Assembly: GCA_905221605.1 (NCBI GenBank)
Contig: CAJNDS010002431.1
Coordinates: forward strand, 289,089 to 353,088
Direction of reading: 5' to 3'
DNA: 64,000 bases
Source of the DNA: Symbiodinium natans
Lineage: Eukaryota > Sar > Dinophyceae > Suessiales > Symbiodiniaceae
The position numbers and the translations under genes are program-made. Under the pieces are notes generated by a model. The model saw only the letters and a list, made by a program, of their open reading frames with translations. It searched no databases and was not told where the DNA came from. How positions within the stretch are numbered: the first letter of the stretch is position 1; each line of letters begins with the position of its first letter. This document shows positions 30,599-38,886 of the stretch, piece by piece.

Positions 30599-30769
30599 GT
30601 TTAGGGTTTAGGGTTTAGGGTTTAGGGTTTAGGGTTTAGCGTTTAGCGTTTAGGGTTTAGCGTTTGGGGTTTAGGGTTTAGGGTTTAGGGTTAAGAGCGC
30701 AGGGTTGGAGTCGTCGGAAACCCTAACCTCCCTGATTCCCCTAAGCCTTACACCCCCCTGAAACCCTCG

Positions 30770-30868
30770 GTAGCCCAATGGTACCCTTTACCCTTTTTGT
30801 TTGGTTCTGGGTTCCCTTAGAAAGTAACCAACCCAAAAATGGGTGCCCTTATTATAATATGGGCTACC
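30770..30868. mobile_element. MITE-like element, GGTAGCCCA family, copy 1
   Basis: GGTAGCCCA...TGGGCTACC inverted ends around TTTGGTTCTGGGTTCCCTTA and CCAACCCAAAAATGGGTGCCCTTATTATAATATG. Copy 2 at 56157-56267 shares most of the core. Confidence 0.7.
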
Positions 30869-31075
30869 AAGAACCCCTGAACACCCCCAGCACCCTAAGC
30901 ACCCTACACACCCCAAGCACCCTAAGACCCCCTAAATCCCCTTAAACCTTTAAACGCCCTGACCCTGCGTGCCCTAATCACTGCGTAAACCTCCTTAAAA
31001 AACCACCCTAAACACCCTAAGCAACGCAAACCCCATGCAATGCCCTAAGCCCCCTAATTCAAGGAAAGGAGAGAA

Positions 31076-31136
<61 letters not shown>
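31076..31136. repeat. Uninterrupted G run of 61 bases
   Basis: G at every position from 31076 to 31136, then CGGGGG. One of several poly-G or poly-C runs (for example 841-860, 1922-1940, 5637-5654, 7178-7197, 32057-32074) and by far the longest. Confidence 0.95.
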
Positions 31137-31337
31137 CGGGGGTCTTCATTTGTTTTTTGGGTTTCGCGATTTCGTGGTGTAAGGGCTTAGGGTTTCGGCT
31201 TTGGATTTCACTCGTGTTCAGGGGGTTTAGGGTTTAGGGTTTAGGGTTTAGGGTTTAGGGTTTAGGGTTTAGGGTTTAGGGTTTAGGGTTTAGGGTTTGT
31301 TCGGGTGCTCACAAGTAACCGAGGGCTCTTTTTCCAG

Positions 31338-31384
31338 CAACATTCAAGGTGGGCGTTAAGTCTTGTTTATGGACCCTGGGGCTG
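31338..31384 (+). CDS. Exon-like island
   Basis: In 0, out 2. Pyrimidine-rich acceptor (CTCTTTTTCCAG), donor G|GTGGTT. Reads QHSRWALSLVYGPWG. Confidence 0.5.
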
Positions 31385-31431
31385 GTGGTTTAGGGTTTAG
31401 GGTTTAGGGTTTAGGGTTTAGGGTTCTGGGT

Positions 31432-31505
31432 TCCTGGGTTCTAGGGTTCTAGGGTTCTAGGGTTCTAGGTTCTAGGGTTCTAGGGTTCTAGGGTTCTAGG
31501 GTTCT
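31432..31505. repeat. Array of GGGTTCTA octamers
   Basis: Eight to nine copies of TTCTAGGG, a heptamer variant with an extra C, directly after ordinary TTTAGGG. Confidence 0.9.
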
Positions 31506-31802
31506 AGGGTTCAGGGAGGGGGGTTCACGAGTAGGTACCTAGGAACCTTAGAAAAGCTTAGGGGTTTTTTCGGGAGGACTGGGGGGTGTTAGGGAACCTT
31601 GGGTTACAAACCCCCCTTGAACCCCTCTCCCTTAAGAACCCTATAATCGGGTTTAGGGTTTTTAGGGTTTGGGTTAGGGTTTAGGGCTAGGGCTTAGGGC
31701 TTAGGTTTAGGGTTTGGAGGGAGGCTTAAGGGTTTGCGCTAGAATGGAATAGAAAGCAGTCCGTCGATCAGGTTTCAGCGCCTTCTTTGTACCAACGCAC
31801 AG

Positions 31803-31870
31803 GATCCATGCATGTGTGCGAGCCATCGCCCACTTAGTCTGACAGACATGGCTCTCGTGAAGGCTGCTGG
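31803..31870 (+). CDS. Exon-like island with GC donor
   Basis: Acceptor AACGCACAG, end GG|GCCCC. In 0 reads DPCMCASHRPLSLTDMALVK; in 1 is open for 12 codons (IHACVRAIAHLV). Confidence 0.45.
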
Positions 31871-31986
31871 GCCCCTGACTCTAAACCTAAACCCTAAACC
31901 CTAAACAGCATTGTCTTCAGCTGGACCATGAAAAGGGGGGGGGGGGGGGAGAGGGGGGGGGGGCTCCACGGACCATTAGACGTAGC

Positions 31987-32103
31987 CTGGGATGTTCCCC
32001 CTTATACTCACAGTCCGTATACTCAGTCCTTCATAGGGACTATAGTACCCCCTCTTATGCCCCCCCCCCCCCCCCTATGAAGGACTGTTAGTACAAGGGG
32101 GAA
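31987..32103. mobile_element. MITE-like element, TTGGGATG family
   Basis: CTGGGATGTTCCCCCTTATACT at the left, AGGACTGTTAGTACAAGGGGGAAC at the right, with a C-run in the middle. The AT-rich minus-strand ORF begins at its right edge. Confidence 0.7.
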
Positions 32104-32378
32104 CGAGATTACCCATATATTTTAGCGCTAAATATTTAGGTTGAAAGAATAAACCACATAACGGTTTAAATCCAAGAGTCGTTCGATTTTTAAAACCAGG
32201 GGCGTTTGTTCCATTTACTTCATAACTTAGAATATTCCCTGTATTATTAACTAATGTTTTAATTTCATCGTCATAACGATAACCAAAAGCTTCATTCGCT
32301 TCGTCTTTTCTTGCTCCTTGAGACACTAACTTTGAAAACAACTGATGAACTCTGTTGTAATTCTCAAATCTTCATCTA
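32104..32378 (-). CDS. AT-rich open reading frame fragment, possibly foreign
   Basis: About 90 codons on the minus strand without a stop, from just after a TGA near 32380 to where the frame runs into the MITE at 32103. There is no ATG at the right end, so it is a fragment. Codon use is A/T-ending, unlike every island nearby. Contains KDEANEAFGYRYDDEI and GFKPLCGLFFQPKYLALKYM. I do not recognise the family with certainty; the look is of an inserted viral or other foreign gene piece. It is bounded by a MITE on one side and CCCTAAA on the other. Confidence 0.45.
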
Positions 32379-32504
32379 CAACTCCTAAACCCTAAACCCT
32401 AAACCCTAAACCCTAAACCCTAAACCCTAAACCCTAAACCCTAAACCCTAAACCCTAAACCCTAAACCCTAAACCCTAAACCCTAAACCCTAAACCCACC
32501 CAAG

Positions 32505-32604
32505 CGAGAGGTCAGCCTTCAGGGTATCCTCCGCAACGCGCAGACGCGCGCGCGGGCAAGCAGCGAGCCGCCCGCGGCAGAGGCAGCCGCTTGGTTTCTT
32601 AAAG
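32505..32604 (+). CDS. Exon-like island, one of the clearest
   Basis: In 0, out 1. Acceptor ACCCAAG, donor G|GTAGGG. Reads REVSLQGILRNAQTRARASS, then an Ala-rich helix and WFLK; 33 codons. Confidence 0.6.
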
Positions 32605-33408
32605 GTAGGGTTTAGGGTCTACAGGGTTTAGGGTTTAGGGTTTAGGGTTTAGGGTTTATAGGGTTTAGGGTTTGGGGTTTGGGGTTTGGTGTTTGGGGGT
32701 TTGGGGGTTAGGTTTTCCGCAGCCGAACTAGGCCTAACTAAGCCCTAGGCGATGAACATTGAATGTTCATTACGCTTTCGCCCAGCCTGAATCAACGGAT
32801 CTGCGAGCGAGCCGGAATTTCCAGAATTTGCTAGGGGGACGGGAGGGGGGGCACACTGTCGTCGGCTTCGTCGTCGTAATCATCTTTTTTTGCTTCTTCA
32901 GCTAACTCATCGTCCCCGTCATCATCACCATTGTCATCGCCCTCATCGTATGTTAACCTTCATCTTCATCTTTTGTCTTCACCCATCCTCATGAAAAGAC
33001 ACCGTTGGTGTCATCATCATCAGCAGCAGCGGCGCCACTATCTTCTTCTTCATAAGCAACACATTGTTGTCATGATTAACACCATCATCATAGTCACCAT
33101 CAACAGCAGCAGACAGAGATATTGAGTCCGTGACCAAGCGCGCTTAAGCCGGTTTAAGGATTAAGGTATGGCATGGGACCCAGGATTGGAGGTCTGAGAT
33201 ATTCATTGTAGACTCCAATTACGTTAGTCCCGAAACACTAAACCCTAAACCCTATACCCTCTACCCTAAACCCTAAACCCTAAACCCTAAACCCGAAACC
33301 CAGCCTAAACCCTAGACCGGAAAAAAAAAAAAAAAAAACCTAAACCCTAAACCTTATAAACGATAGACCCCTAGCCAGCCCTTTTTTTCATCTTACGAGG
33401 CCCGCCAG
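32605..33408 (+). other. Intron-like stretch with trinucleotide microsatellite
   Basis: Telomeric tract (32616-32700), a G-rich run, then 32865-33120 is a degenerate TCA/TCG/CAT/CAG repeat that makes short spurious Ser/His ORFs, then CCCTAAA (33236-33360). Confidence 0.6.
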
Positions 33409-33486
33409 CCGCATTCTCCGCGGCTCGGAGAGATCAAAAACGTTCGCGAGGCGATCAGCTTCGTGGGTCCCGTGCTCAACCTGAGG
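33409..33486 (+). CDS. Exon-like island, convincing peptide
   Basis: In 0, out 0. Acceptor GCCCGCCAG, donor AGG|GTTAGG. Reads PHSPRLGEIKNVREAISFVG then PVLNLR. The frame in 2 is also open. Confidence 0.55.
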
Positions 33487-33773
33487 GTTAGGGTTTATGG
33501 TTTAGGGTTTGGGGTTTAGGGTTTAGGGTTACTCTACGAAGTTTTTGAACTCGCAAGTGCCCACAATCAAGGCCCTGTAACTCAACAATTCTTAGTAGGA
33601 CATTGCGGAGAAAGGTGGCTTATATCCTCCCTGTACATCCTGTTTAAAGAATTCTATAAGGTTTCGGGTTTAGGGTACTAAAATGCTAAACCCTAAACTC
33701 AAAACCCTAAACCCTAAACCCTAAACCCTAAACCCTAAAGCTACTACGAACCATTAAGACACAGGCTAAGTAG

Positions 33774-33819
33774 GCCACGATTATGAGATCTCTGAGCTCC
33801 AGGGCTCCGTTTCTTTTGC
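33774..33819 (+). CDS. Short exon-like island
   Basis: In 0, out 1. Acceptor CTAAGTAG, donor C|GTGTAG. Reads ATIMRSLSSRAPFLL. Confidence 0.45.
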
Positions 33820-33989
33820 GTGTAGGCCCCATGCGCCCAGACATTTAGGGTTTAGGGTTTAGGGTTTAGGGTTTAGGGTTTAGGGTTTAGGGTTTATGGT
33901 TTAGGGTTTCATTTCCCCTAAACCCCAAACGGGGACGACCTTCGTCTGCTCTAACGAAGACTTAAGCCCAAGCCCCAAAAAACTCTGAG

Positions 33990-34040
33990 ATTCGAGTGGG
34001 GAACCGAGCAGTGCGAGCAACTTTAGACTTTAAGCTCACG
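33990..34040 (+). CDS. Exon-like island with strong donor
   Basis: In 0, out 0. Acceptor AACTCTGAG, donor ACG|GTGAGG. Reads IRVGNRAVRATLDFKLT. Confidence 0.55.
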
Positions 34041-34265
34041 GTGAGGCGTTGAGAGACCCTAAACCCAAAACCCTAAACCCTTGATACTAAACCCTAAACC
34101 CTGAACCCTAAACCCTAGGCTTCGTTCTGAGTTGAAGGCTTCACGGGCTTCAGGGGCAACATGCTTAGTGCTTTAGGGTTAGGGTTTCGGGTTTCGGGTT
34201 CAGGGTGTAGGGTGTAGGGTGTAGGGTTTAGGGTTTAGGGTTAGGCTTTAGGGTTCAGGGTTTAG

Positions 34266-34378
34266 GAGAAGCACCCAAAGACCTCAACCCTCCACCACCT
34301 CCAAGGCCATACCGTGGTCGGCAGCGCGACCAGCGCCTCTCGGATCGCTTGTCTGCCCTCGAGGAGACCCTAAACCTT
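34266..34378 (+). CDS. Exon-like island starting inside a heptamer, two readings
   Basis: Acceptor TTTAG|G of the last heptamer; donor CTT|GTGGTC. In 2: GEAPKDLNPPPPPRPYRGRQ then a helical RDQRLSDRLSALEETLNL. In 0: EKHPKTSTLHHLQGHTVVGS, stopping at TAA. Both are GC3-rich. Confidence 0.45.
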
Positions 34379-35305
34379 GTGGTCCTTAGTTTGGAGTTTA
34401 GGGTTTTAGGGTTCAGGGCTCAGGTATCAGGGTTTAGGTTAGGCCTCTATTCCCTTTTGGTTAGGGTTTAAGCTCCCTTCGCAGGTCCCTTTAAATGCAA
34501 AAAGGGCACTCGCGCTTCTTCCTAGGTTACTCTTGGGTCTCGACCCTATAGATATACCCTTGACAGGATTATACCTAATTCCCTCAGTCCCTGCTAAGTA
34601 CCAGTAAGCATAGGAGACCCCAGCCCCCTCAACCCCCGAAACCTGAACCCAAAACCCTAAATCCCAAACCCTAAACCCCCCTAGACCCGAAACGAAAATG
34701 TTTCCTCAAACCTGTACACCTAAACTGTGGAGGGGGACCCGACTCCGATCTCCTTACGTTCCTAACTAGAAAGGGCCTAGGTACAGGGTTCAGGGGTCAA
34801 GGATTTAGGGTTTAGGCTTTAGGGTTTAGGGTTTCATGACTTTGGGTCTTAGGGTTTAGGGTTTAGGGTTTAGGGTTTAGGGTTTCATGGCTTTGGGTCT
34901 TAGGGTTTAGGGTTTCAGTCTGGACTTGAGCCTTTTCGGGGCCCAGGCCCTTCCAGACTGAATACCTGCCCTACACCCTAAGCCCTAAAGCCCGCCCAGC
35001 ACCCTCAGCGCTGAAACCGTACACCCTACACCCTACACCCTAAACCCTAAACCCTAAGCCTAAACCCTAAACCCTAAACCCTAAACCCTAAACCCTAAAC
35101 CCTAAACCCTAAACTCATCAAGTTGAGCTCTCAATACCCTAAGCTCTTGAGCCTTATGCTCTTAAACCCCTTGAGCTCTTAAACTCTAACATCTTCAATC
35201 TCAAGCCCCTAACCTCAAACCCTTGAACTCTTACACAGTATAGACCCCCTAAACCCTAAACCCTAACCCTAAATCCTAAACCCTAAACCCTAAACCCCTT
35301 GTCAG
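34379..35305 (+). other. Intron-like stretch
   Basis: A GGTTCCC...CTAGGTTACTCTTGGGTC repeat copy (about 34455-34545), degenerate heptamers, and CCCTAAA at 35031-35115 and 35247-35297. A short island at 34919-34946 (SGLEPFRGP, acceptor TTTCAG, GC donor) is possible. Confidence 0.45.
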
Positions 35306-35362
35306 GTTGGCTCTGGCCTGGGTGACATGGTCGAGGAGAAAGCTTGGTTGGGGAAGCTCTGA
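35306..35362 (+). CDS. Exon-like island, possible last exon
   Basis: In 0. Acceptor CTTGTCAG. Reads VGSGLGDMVEEKAWLGKL then TGA, or out 1 at a GA donor (T|GACCAG). Confidence 0.45.
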   Translation, partial: VGSGLGDMVEEKAWLGKL

Positions 35363-36054
35363 CCAGCCAGCATAAGGAGTTTAGGGTTTAGGGTTTAGGG
35401 TTTAGGCTTTAGGGTTTAGGGTTTAGGGTTTAGGGTTTAGGGCCACCCCCAGTAGGTTCCCCCCCCAAATGACCTTAATTAGGCTTAATTATCCCTAACG
35501 TCAAGCTGGCGGGAACTTAGGGCGGGTAGTGTAGAGGGGGGTAGTAGGGGAACCTGTGAGCATAAGGATTTCACCGGGCCTGCTACAGGTGCTAGGCTTT
35601 AGGGGGCTACAGGGGTCTGTAGGGGGTTCTGGGGTTGTAGTCTAGGCTTTAGGGTTTGGGGCTTGGGGTTTAGGGCTCAGGGTTCATGCGGTTTAGGGCT
35701 TTCTGGTTTCGGGGTTTTGCAGGATTTTGGGGGGACGGGGGTATGGGTTGAGATAAACTAAACCCTAAACCCTAAGCCCTATTCCTGTCCGATCCGAGAC
35801 CCAAAACCCCCGGAATCTCAAGACCTGCAGCCCTAACACATCAAACACTCAACCTGAACGCGCTATACCCTAACCCTTTCAACCCGAAAGCCCTGCAACT
35901 TACCCTTTTGAACACAACCTTTGTGAGGCCCCTAGACCCTAAACCCCTCAACCCCTCAACCCATACACCCCCCCCAAAACCCAAAAGCATTCCCCCGAAA
36001 GCCCTAAACCCTAAACCCTAAACCCTCCGAAAATAATAGCCCCTTCTTCTGCAG
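35363..36054 (+). other. Intron-like stretch
   Basis: Telomeric tract, second copy of the TTAATTAGGCTTAATTATCC repeat (35458-35530), then heptamer-derived sequence. No convincing island. Confidence 0.5.
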
Positions 36055-36130
36055 GACGCCCTCGAGGTGGGTAGCGACCTGAAAGACGGCTTCGTGCAGC
36101 TCCTGGGTTACTTCACCACCTGGCGACTGG
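36055..36130 (+). CDS. Exon-like island, one of the clearest
   Basis: In 0, out 1. Acceptor CCCCTTCTTCTGCAG, GC donor (G|GCTTAG). Reads DALEVGSDLKDGFVQLLGYF then TTWRL. Confidence 0.6.
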
Positions 36131-36302
36131 GCTTAGCCCTAAACCCCAAACCCTAAACCCAAAACCCTAACCCTAAACCCTAAACCCTAAACCCTACACC
36201 CTAACCCTAAACCCCAAACCCCAAACCCTAAACCCTAAACCCTAAACCCTAAACCCTAAACCCTAAAACCCACTTCGGGGATGGTGCTGGACTTCTGCCC
36301 AG

Positions 36303-36354
36303 GCGAACACTCCGGCAAGAGCGCGACTGCTGAAATGCCCTGGCTGTCGAAAGG
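36303..36354 (+). CDS. Exon-like island
   Basis: In 2, out 2, matching 36055-36130. Acceptor TTCTGCCCAG, donor GG|GTGTTG. Reads EHSGKSATAEMPWLSK. In 0 reads ANTPARARLLKCPGCRK. Confidence 0.5.
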
Positions 36355-36501
36355 GTGTTGTAAACCCTATTCGGTTTAGGGTTTAGGGTTTAGGGCTTAG
36401 GATTTAGGGTTTCGGGGGTAGGGTATTTTGATTATGAGGTTTAGGGCTCCCTTAGGTTCAAAATAGCCCCCCCAAACCTCCCGAAAATCAGATCCCTTCA
36501 G

Positions 36502-36584
36502 GGGCAGGCTTGCATTGGAGTTTGTGGGCAAAGTTCGGAGGATCACCTGTCCCTGGGCATGGATGGCATCCCAGGCGGCTTCGG
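36502..36584 (+). CDS. Exon-like island
   Basis: In 1, out 1, matching the previous island. Acceptor ATCCCTTCAG, donor G|GTTCAG. Reads GRLALEFVGKVRRITCPWAW. In 0 is also open (GQACIGVCGQSSEDHLSL). Confidence 0.5.
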
Positions 36585-36679
36585 GTTCAGGGTTTTATGG
36601 GTTTAGGGGTTATGGGTTTAGGGTTTAGGGTTTAGGGTTTAGGGTTTAGGGTTTAGGGTTTAGGGTTTAGGGTTTAGGG

Positions 36680-36795
36680 TTTAGGGGGTTAGGGGGTTAG
36701 GGGTTTAGGGTTTAGGGGGTTAGGGGGTTAGGGGGTTAGGGGGTTAGGCGGTTAGGGGGTTAGGGGGTTAGGGGGTTAGGGGCTTAGGGGTTGTA
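36680..36795. repeat. Array of GGGGGTTA units
   Basis: About ten copies of GTTAGGGG, lacking two Ts of the heptamer, after ordinary TTTAGGG. Confidence 0.85.
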
Positions 36796-36865
36796 GGGTG
36801 CAGGGTTTATGGGGCCTATAGGGTTTAGAGGGTTGGGGAAGCTGGCTTGGGGGCCGTTGGGCAAG

Positions 36866-36899
36866 GCGCCCCGTTCCCCGTGGATCTTCGCTGAAAGCG
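36866..36899 (+). CDS. Short exon-like island
   Basis: In 0, out 1. Acceptor GGGCAAG, donor G|GTCCTG. Reads APRSPWIFAES. Confidence 0.35.
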
Positions 36900-37084
36900 G
36901 TCCTGGTGCCGCAAACTCACACTACCCTAGAAACAAAACGCTAAGCTTTGAACCCTAAACCCTAAACCCTAAAATCAGAACCCTAAACTCCAAAGCCTAA
37001 ACCCTAAGCCCTAAGCCCTAAGCCCTAAACCCTAAACCCTAAACCTTCAGCACTCCTATTCCCCCAATTCCCTTTGGAGCGCAG

Positions 37085-37160
37085 TGGAAAGGCAAGCTCC
37101 TTCGCTTGTTTCGAGAGATTCAGGCTCCCTTACGCACCTGCTGTTCAGCAAGAAAAGCCT
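37085..37160 (+). CDS. Exon-like island
   Basis: In 0, out 1. Acceptor GAGCGCAG, donor T|GTAGGG. Reads WKGKLLRLFREIQAPLRTCC then SARKA. Confidence 0.55.
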
Positions 37161-37174
37161 GTAGGGTTTAAATT

Positions 37175-37310
37175 TAGGGCTTTAGGGCTTTAGGGCTTTA
37201 GGGCTTTAGGGCTTTAGGGCTTTAGCGGTTTAGCGGTTTAGCGGCTTTAGGGCTTTAGGGCTTAGATTTTAGGGTTTAGGGCTTTAGGGCTTTAGGGTTT
37301 TAGATGATAG
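37175..37310. repeat. Array of GGGCTTTA octamers
   Basis: About 13 copies of GGGCTTTA with a GCGGTTTA subset; another locally uniform variant of the telomere unit. Confidence 0.85.
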
Positions 37311-37755
37311 GTATCTAGGGAGTATTCCTCATGCAAGGGGCACAGGAAGAACCCTTAAACTCTTGAACCATTATAAACCCTTATATATAAACACTACCTA
37401 CAACTCCTGAACCCTTAAACCCGAAAACCCTTAAACCCCGAAACCTAAACCCAAAAACCCCAAACCCTAACCCTAACCCCGAAACCCTAGACGCCAACCC
37501 TAAAGAACCCTAAACCCTAAGCCCCAAACCTTAGACCCCAACCCTAAAGAACTCTCAGCCCTAAACCCTAAAGCCCAAAGCCCTGCACCCTTAAAATCCT
37601 TAACCCTAAACCATAAACCATAAACCCTAAACCCTAAACCCTAAACCCTAGCCCTAAGCCCTAAGCTAGGCCCTATATCCACAAAACCCTGAACCCTTAA
37701 GGCCCTAAACTCCAGTTCTGTTGATGCCAGAGCCTCACTTTCCGGCGCCGCGCAG

Positions 37756-37829
37756 TGCATGAACAGGAGATCGAAGCCGACAGGGGCGCAAAGGGGCGCT
37801 CGGAAGTGGATTATGGGGCCGAACCCTAA
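37756..37829 (+). CDS. Exon-like island
   Basis: In 2, matching 37085-37160. Acceptor GCCGCGCAG. Reads HEQEIEADRGAKGRSEVDYG then AEP and TAA, or splices at a GA at 37821. Confidence 0.5.
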
Positions 37830-38006
37830 GCCAAAGGGCTTAGGCTGTAGGGCTTAGGGTTTAGGGCTCGGGTTTAGGGTTTAGGGTTTAGAGTTTAGGG
37901 TTTAGGGTTTAGGGTTAAGGTGTATGGTTTGAGGGTTTATGGTTTGGGTGTCCAGGCTTGGAGATTTATGGCTTACTGTATTTGAAGCCTAACTGTTCCC
38001 ATGCAG

Positions 38007-38072
38007 GTGGGCACCGCTTCAAAGGTAGCCTTTAATTCAGTGGGGGGCATGACTGCACTTCTGCAGTTTAGG
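38007..38072 (+). CDS. Exon-like island whose last codons are a heptamer
   Basis: In 0, out 0. Acceptor GTTCCCATGCAG, donor AGG|GTAGGG. Reads VGTASKVAFNSVGGMTALLQ then FR, the FR being encoded by TTTAGG of a telomere unit. Confidence 0.5.
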
Positions 38073-38419
38073 GTAGGGTTTAGGGTTCAATTGTCTTTTT
38101 TGTTTGGGGGGGGGGGGGGGAGGTAGGAGGATACAATCAACATCTAGGAAGTTGTGTACCGCACAGAAGGGGGGGGGGGTTAGCTGTAGAGTCTAGATAG
38201 GGCTTTAGGCATGATGTCTCAAAGTTCTTGAGGCTCTTCGAACTTGGACTTTTATGGCCTCCTGTGTTGTCTTTAGCTTGCGTAACTTCCTTGACGGATT
38301 CCTTGTGGTTTCAGAACTTAATATTTTTTGTGTAACCTTACAGAGGGTCTCCAGGAAGCATCGTAGATCTCTAAAGGGCTGAACCTTATGTACCTCAAAG
38401 CGTCCATCCTCGACCTTTC
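38073..38419 (+). other. Intron-like stretch left of the MITE
   Basis: G-runs at 38105-38119 and 38169-38178, then ordinary AT-balanced sequence. Possible short exon pieces near 38262 and 38343 (after TTACAG) are too weak to call. Confidence 0.4.
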
Positions 38420-38556
38420 CTTGGGATGTCCCCCCTTATACTGACAGCCCCTAGTAGGGGATTATAATTAGGGGGGGGAACCCTAACCCTAAACCCTAAA
38501 CCCTAAACCCTAAACCCTAAACCCTAAACCTGTTAGCATAAGGAGGAGCATCCCAG
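38420..38556. mobile_element. MITE-like element split by a telomeric tract
   Basis: CTTGGGATGTCCCCCCTTATACTGACAG at the left, CTGTTAGCATAAGGAGGAGCATCCCAG at the right; 38478-38528 between them is CCCTAAA. Its right half is repeated beyond the retrotransposon at 53448. Confidence 0.75.
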
Positions 38557-38586
38557 ACCTTCCCCCCTGCCAGCTAGAGATGCTTA
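38529..38586. repeat. 58-bp segment, left copy
   Basis: Left partner of 53448-53505, 27 bases of CCCTAAA before the 5' LTR. Confidence 0.95.
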
Positions 38587-38613
38587 ACCCTAAACCCTAA
38601 ACCCTAAACCCTA

Positions 38614-38824
38614 TGCGGAGCTGCAGTTGGTATTGTAGAAAGGAGTTGATGTTGGAAGGTGAAGGGGTCAATGTACCCGGCACAAATTTTTGGCTCAAGG
38701 AACTTGGGCATGCGCCCTGAAGAAAGAAGTGTGTGTTGGTTTGGTGTTGGTTGGTCCAGGGGATCAAGGGCTTCTGTTGGGGTTGACTGTTTTGTTCCCT
38801 GTCCTCCTTCGGTTGCCCCCCGTA
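38614..38824 (+). repeat. 5' LTR
   Basis: 211 bp, starts TGCGGAGCTGCAG, ends TTGCCCCCCGTA. Differs from the 3' LTR only at 38654 (G; A at 53161). Contains TTTTGGCTCAAG at 38688-38699, the last 12 bases of the dinoflagellate spliced leader. No TATA-like box is evident. Confidence 0.95.
38688..38699 (+). other. Spliced-leader-like 12-mer in the LTR
   Basis: TTTTGGCTCAAG equals the 3' end of the 22-base dinoflagellate spliced leader, followed by G. The upstream part (CACAAAT) does not match well. Present in both LTRs. Confidence 0.55.
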
Positions 38825-38836
38825 GGTTATGAGCCC
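38825..38836 (+). promoter_or_regulatory. Primer-binding site, half-tRNA(iMet) type
   Basis: GGTTATGAGCCC directly follows the 5' LTR. It is complementary to GGGCTCATAACC, the anticodon arm (CAU) of initiator tRNA-Met. Drosophila copia uses the same internal tRNA fragment as primer, with a very similar site. The position right at the LTR edge supports both the LTR boundary and the copia assignment. Confidence 0.8.
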
Positions 38837-38886
38837 AAATTAGGCTTCCTGCGGAATTGGTAAAGATTTTTCGTTTGTTTAACGCC

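Larger units (their letters stand above)
105..38613. repeat. Mosaic of telomeric heptamer tracts between exon-like islands
   Basis: Tracts of TTTAGGG and CCCTAAA, from 2 to about 20 units, recur every 100-600 bases in both orientations. Many sense TTTAGGG tracts lie just right of an exon-like island and many CCCTAAA tracts just left of one, so a candidate intron often starts with TTTAGGG and ends with CCCTAAA. This is not a chromosome end: arrays are short, interrupted and of both polarities. The space not given its own entry here is these tracts plus degenerate heptamer-derived sequence. Confidence 0.9.

Noticed and set aside
32931-33125. Ser/His-rich ORF
   Set aside because: Translation of a TCA/CAT trinucleotide repeat.
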